Assembly: GCA_023055425.1 (NCBI GenBank)
Contig: JALGPY010000003.1
Location: 22,813,001-22,877,000 of the forward strand
DNA length: 64,000 nucleotides
Direction: 5' to 3'
Source of the DNA: Linanthus parryae
Taxonomy: Eukaryota > Streptophyta > Magnoliopsida > Ericales > Polemoniaceae
Part shown: positions 59,803 through 64,000 of the stretch, piece by piece
Layout of the letters: every line of letters begins with the position of its first letter
Numbering within the stretch: the first letter of the stretch is position 1
Made by a program: the position numbers and the translations under genes
The notes under the pieces: generated by a model
Databases searched by the model: none
The model's input: the letters and a program-made list of their open reading frames with translations, nothing else
What the model was told of the DNA's origin: nothing

Positions 59803-61230
59803 TTGATACTGAGACGAGAGTTCTTTGTGACCGATTGTGGGGGTTCATCATTATGCACTCGTTCCTTCACCTGCCAAAGTCAGGCATGAGTTTTTTATTT
59901 TGGTGTTCAGGATTCAATGGCTAGCAGGGACTTTGCTACTGACAGGTGGAACATCTGTAATCAAGCATCCTGCCTTAGTTGAGGAGTTGGATGATTAGCC
60001 AAAGAAACAAGGAACTTCACAAGCTTTCTGGAAATACTTGCAGAAATGAATAACACACTTTTCTTTCTTGTTTATTTCACTATTCAATAGCAGTTTAATG
60101 GCCTACCTCCTTCTCTGCTTCCCTTCAGCTCTAGTTTCAGAGATAATAGCTGAATCTGTTGTGTGCCCAAGCAGGGAGATGTCTTGAGCAAAGATATCAA
60201 TATCATTACTGGAAGAAACTAGAGTATATTGATGCTAATGATGTTGAGATGTACTGCAGCAGATGTTCTGAAATCATCTCAGCATAAACAAGGTCGTAAG
60301 ATGTGTATCATATCATACACATCTTTTCCTTGCAGGAGAGATATTGGTCTTGAATTTGAAGATATGCCTACTGAAATGCTATCAAAATTTGACGCTTATA
60401 TGATGCGGGTTCAGAGAACATCCAAGACAACTAGTTTTGGTAGGGCCATATCGAAAGACACATCCTTGGTCAATTCCGTGTGAGATGTTCGACACGATTT
60501 CTTCAAGTCTATATATCATTATCAGATACTACCAAGCAGCCATCAGCAAATGCTTATGACTCTGTCAATCAACAAATGATCCTTGTTAAATGCTCACGAC
60601 TTTCACTGGTTTACTTTGGTTAATAGTTTGGCTTACGTAGTAGATTGGTCTTTTCGGTTGCAGCCTCTAACGACATATGAGCTTTGAATATGCCTTTTTT
60701 GGGTATTAAGAATGAAAACCGTCATGATATTTTCTCTTTCTTCTTCCTGCAAGTTTCTTGTTCTTAGATTTGAATTGCTCTATTAATTGAAGTTCGAATT
60801 CGTGTTGTTCCCCCAACCACGAGCAGAATATGCTCCGTTTGCTCAACTTCATATTTCTGAGCACCACATTCACCTATTTCGATCACCGGAGTAACACCCC
60901 TCTTGACATAATGTTGGTGCTTGCTGAATTATGAACAAAGAGAGCAGAGCCGGATATTGCTTGATTCAAAACTCTACACTCTCTTTTGATATATGATTTT
61001 TTCACTCAATCAAAGTCCTTGACGATTGTTATTTGATACGCTCTTCCTCTGCATTTAGTTTGTTCAATTTTAAAGTACTTATCAAAAAAATACGAGTAGT
61101 GATTTTCAAAAAACTCTTCTAACCAGAATCACTTTTGCCGAGTTCAGCTCTCATAGCACAAGAAGCCACAATCTTGGGTCTAAGCTCGACTTCTTGTGCT
61201 ACACAAGTAATTCTGCTCATTACCTAAAAT

Positions 61231-61330
61231 CGTGTTACTCATCCGTGGTAGAGCAACATAATGTTCCGGTTTCGAAACCGGCTAGACGTAGAATTGATGT
61301 AAACTCAAAAAAAAAAAAAAAAAAAAAAAA
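61231..61330 (+). other. Second copy of the tRNA-like fragment with poly(A)
   Basis: Duplicate of 49951-50050 within copy 2 of the tandem unit, with the same 24-A run. Confidence 0.4.
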
Positions 61331-61600
61331 TGCAGCTGGTCGGATAAATAACCCATGCCAATTCCGCCGCCAAAGAAAATAAGAAACCCACGCCAACTTC
61401 TCGTCCAGATGGGCCTCTTAATATAATTTCAGCCCAGTAGTTTAAAATAGAAACATTATCTTATGTTGGCTGGGACTGGCCCATGAATGAAAAAGAAAAG
61501 AAAAAAAGGGAAAAGAGAAATAAGAAGAGAGTCGTCAGTTGAAGAGACAGAGACCGAGAGGAAACCGGAGAGGGTAATTGGCGGAGCCACCGCGGAAGCT

Positions 61601-62817
61601 ATGGCGGACTTGCCACCGGAAATCATCACCACCAACATCCTCACTCGCCTTCCGGCAAAATCCCTCCTCCGTTTCAGGTGCGTCTCTAAATCCTGGTACT
61701 CTCTAATCGATAGCAGAGATTTCATGAAGCTCCACTTAGCACAATCAACCGAGACCAAAACCAACCGTAATCTCATGATCACTCACGAGGACTTCAGTTT
61801 TCTTAGTTTAGATTCACTTGAGATGACCTCAAACCTTCAACTTCCCTTCGAGTTCGACAAATCCTTAGAAGCCGAGGTGTACGGACCTTGCGATGGTCTA
61901 ATCCTCCTACACTTTGGCTCTTTGAAACGTGGTCTGCGAATCCCCTCCCCGAAAAGAAGCACAATCGGTGTTTGGAACCCCTCCACACGGAGCTACCTTC
62001 AAATCCCATCGGAGAGTGTTGATGCTTCTGCTCTCTCACTGGAGACATTTTGCGGTGCGTATTCTGAAACTCTGGGTTTAGGGTATGATCCTCTGCATGA
62101 TGATTATAAGGTGGTTAGGATGATTATATGTTATGCCAAAGACTTGGACACTTTCAGATCAGAAGTCAAGGTTTATAGCCTGAAATCGAATTCCTGGAAA
62201 AAGGTTCACAACTTGCCTTACTTCCTCGCCCACAGGCGATCCGCCGGTGTTTATGCTTCTGGTGCTGTACATTGGGATTTGGCTGGAAGTCATAGCAAGG
62301 ATTTGGGTGCGAGTCAGATCATGGGTGATCTTCGGTCTTTCATTGCTTGTTTTGACCTTGCTACTGAGGAGCACCGGTCTTTGGTGATCCCTAATCAGCT
62401 TAGTAATGGCAGGAATGGTAATGTGTTAAATGTTGAAGTCCTGAATGGGGGTCTGTGTTTATTGCAACTCCACTTCAACCGTCGTGTGGACGTGTGGGTG
62501 ATGAAAGATTACGGAGTGGTGGAGTCGTGGACTAAGCTGTTTTCAGTCGAACAACCACAACACATTCGGGAATTCAAATTTGTGTGTCCTGTGGCCTATT
62601 CGAAGAACTGCAGGGAAGTACTTTTGCTACAAGATTATGGGAAGCTGATGTGGTTTGATCTCAGAGCTAATGTGGTTAAGGAGATTCATGTTCCTGGTTT
62701 ACCAGACTCTTTTAGCTCACTCGTTTGTGTGGAGAATCTTGTTCGGTTTGGTACTGGGAAGAAGCTACGAGAACAAGGAAAGAAGGAAAATTTGCAAAAA
62801 GGGATAAGAAAGAAAAG
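61601..62817 (+). CDS. F-box 6: exact copy of F-box 4, exon 1 (last exon outside the window)
   Basis: The ATG at 61601 and donor AAAAG|GTACAC at 62817/62818 correspond to F-box 4 exon 1 shifted by 11,280. The 405 codons are identical (MADLPPEIITTNILTRLPAK .. GIRKK). By analogy, the last exon (RDGFLSKGFKLKL) should lie near 66,630, beyond the window. The upstream 1.78 kb is also identical, so the two genes would share a promoter sequence. Function as for F-box 4. Confidence 0.87.
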
Positions 62818-64000
62818 GTACACTGACAGCTCTCTGTATTATCTTAACTATTTTCACTGCATTAGAATTTCATACGTCACTTGTTCTTTGCATCTGAGTC
62901 ATTGCCTTGCTTTCCTGAGTTGATTGACACCTCTTTAATGATGTGGTGAAGACTGTAGTCGAAACAACCTTTCCCCTGATTCTTAGCTGGATTCCTTGGA
63001 ACTTCAATTATGGAGGAAAACGTAAACTAGCAAAATTACCATTGAAGTTTAGTTTACAAAACACTTGCATGCCAATGCTATAAAAAACTATCATTTTACT
63101 ATCAGTTCTCTACATTAACACTGTTTCTTACGAGATACAGAATCTCTCGATTAAATGATTCAACTTACAGGCGAGTTAGTGTACGAATCATCATTCTTAA
63201 TATGTTATTCTGTATTTAGAGAATGTCTTATAGTCATTTCCTCCTATTCATGAACTGGAACGTCTTATAGTCAACTTACATGCGCGTTAAGTGTTTACGC
63301 TTTATGTATTTAGGAATTCACAATTTCAGCGGGCTTTAACATTGTCAACATAAGTCGGTGAGTCCGGATACGTTTTTTTATTTCTTTTCTGACATTGCAA
63401 AGATAATAAATCTTAAGATGTGATTCACAAAGTCTAATAGTAGGCTGCCATATACAGACCAATCCATTACCTTTGTAAGTTACACACTTACACTTACCGA
63501 AATCTAGAGAAGCGAACCAGAATCTCAGAATGTAAATATAAAATTTGGTGCGCTCAAAAATATATTTTCTTAAGTGTAACTTGAGAAGGTAATGCTTTGA
63601 CCTATACAACACAGCCCATTATTAGACGTGTAGAAGTATGAAACATACTCCCTTCCTCGGTCTTTCCTCTTGTTCCTGTTGGAAGCCTGCTCTGGAATTC
63701 TCACATCGGTGCACAGTGGGGGAAGCATAATTTTCGCTGAGTGGGGGCCAACTTGTCAATAGTAGTAGTGTTTTTTTATAATTTGTATATGTGTACTTTT
63801 CAATGTATATTTATAATTTTAAAGAAAATAATACACTACTAGTTAATACTTAATTGAGCAACGAGATTATCATAACAACATTTTCTTAAAAACATGTATT
63901 CCTCAAATAGGTGTGTGGGATAGTAAACATTACTTGAATTTGTAGTGGAATAATGTTTAATTCTAGAAACTAAAAGGAACAATTGAAATTATCTGATTTT
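62818..64000 (+). other. Intron start of F-box 6
   Basis: Identical to 51538-52720, including the left 287 bp of the hAT-like MITE (63714 onwards, with target copy TCGGTGCA at 63706-63713). No other feature. Confidence 0.85.

Larger units (their letters stand above)
48541..59820 (+). repeat. 11,280-bp tandem duplication, copy 1
   Basis: The sequence from 48541 on recurs from 59821 on at a constant offset of 11,280. I saw no difference over the 4,180 bp of copy 2 within the window, including a 24-A run. Copy 1 contains F-box 4, F-box 5 and the transposon group at 56.4-59.1 kb. It is either a very recent tandem duplication or an assembly duplication. Confidence 0.9.
59516..59820. other. Repeat- and palindrome-rich stretch at the duplication junction
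   Basis: No gene. It holds a 26-bp perfect palindrome, a 16-bp tandem array and a 22-bp-arm hairpin, and ends at the duplication junction 59820/59821. Confidence 0.8.
59821..64000 (+). repeat. 11,280-bp tandem duplication, copy 2 (continues past the window)
   Basis: Matches 48541-52720 base for base as far as I can read. It carries F-box 6 and the start of its intron. Confidence 0.92.

Overview
The window is nuclear DNA of a flowering plant, most likely a eudicot. It has introns with GT..AG borders, F-box genes of the F-box-associated (FBA, CPR1/At3g23880-like) type, and many plant transposon families (Copia, Gypsy, TRIM, SINE-like, Stowaway, hAT, Mutator-like). There is no sign of operons or bacterial genes. 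I could not identify the species.

The backbone is a tandem F-box cluster, all on the + strand. It holds six loci in different states: (1) 6481, frameshifted; (2) 14967, decayed and split by a 17.7 kb Gypsy array; (3) 43641, which lost its promoter and F-box by a deletion; (4) 50321, intact with a large intron and a tiny last exon; (5) 59232, a 5' remnant; (6) 61601, an exact copy of locus 4 that runs past the window end. Loci 3, 4 and 6 share upstream, intron and 3' UTR sequence, so they are recent duplicates. Positions 48541-59820 form an 11,280 bp unit that restarts at 59821 without a visible difference.

Layout. 1-2955: 5' part of a decayed minus-strand Copia element (gag, protease, PBS, LTR). 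3.0-5.75 kb: a broken minus-strand DUF1985-type gene with a 133-bp tandem repeat beside it. 6.5-8.6 kb: F-box 1. 11.2-11.5 kb: a 260-bp Stowaway-like MITE. 15.0-15.6 kb: F-box 2. 17.2-34.9 kb: LTR-gag-LTR-gag-LTR Gypsy array without pol, the second gag carrying a 2.2 kb solo LTR. 36.0-42.8 kb: an intact, young Copia element with a 1306-residue polyprotein. 43.1-48.3 kb: F-box 3 with a TRIM in its intron. 49.2-55.7 kb: F-box 4. 56.4-59.1 kb: an inverted duplication, a second Stowaway-like MITE, a TIR element carrying a cyclophilin exon fragment with a hAT MITE nested in it, and a 72-bp foldback. 59.2-59.8 kb: F-box 5, palindromes and the duplication junction. 59.8-64 kb: F-box 6.

Function. If expressed, the F-box proteins would be substrate receptors of SCF ubiquitin ligases. 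The window shows birth and decay of such receptors, with transposons driving part of it. The most unusual items are the exact 11.28 kb tandem duplication with a foldback at its junction, the gag-only Gypsy array that splits an F-box pseudogene, the inverted arms that flank the last exon of F-box 4, and the cyclophilin-carrying element with a hAT MITE nested inside it. No new enzymatic or defence system could be supported.
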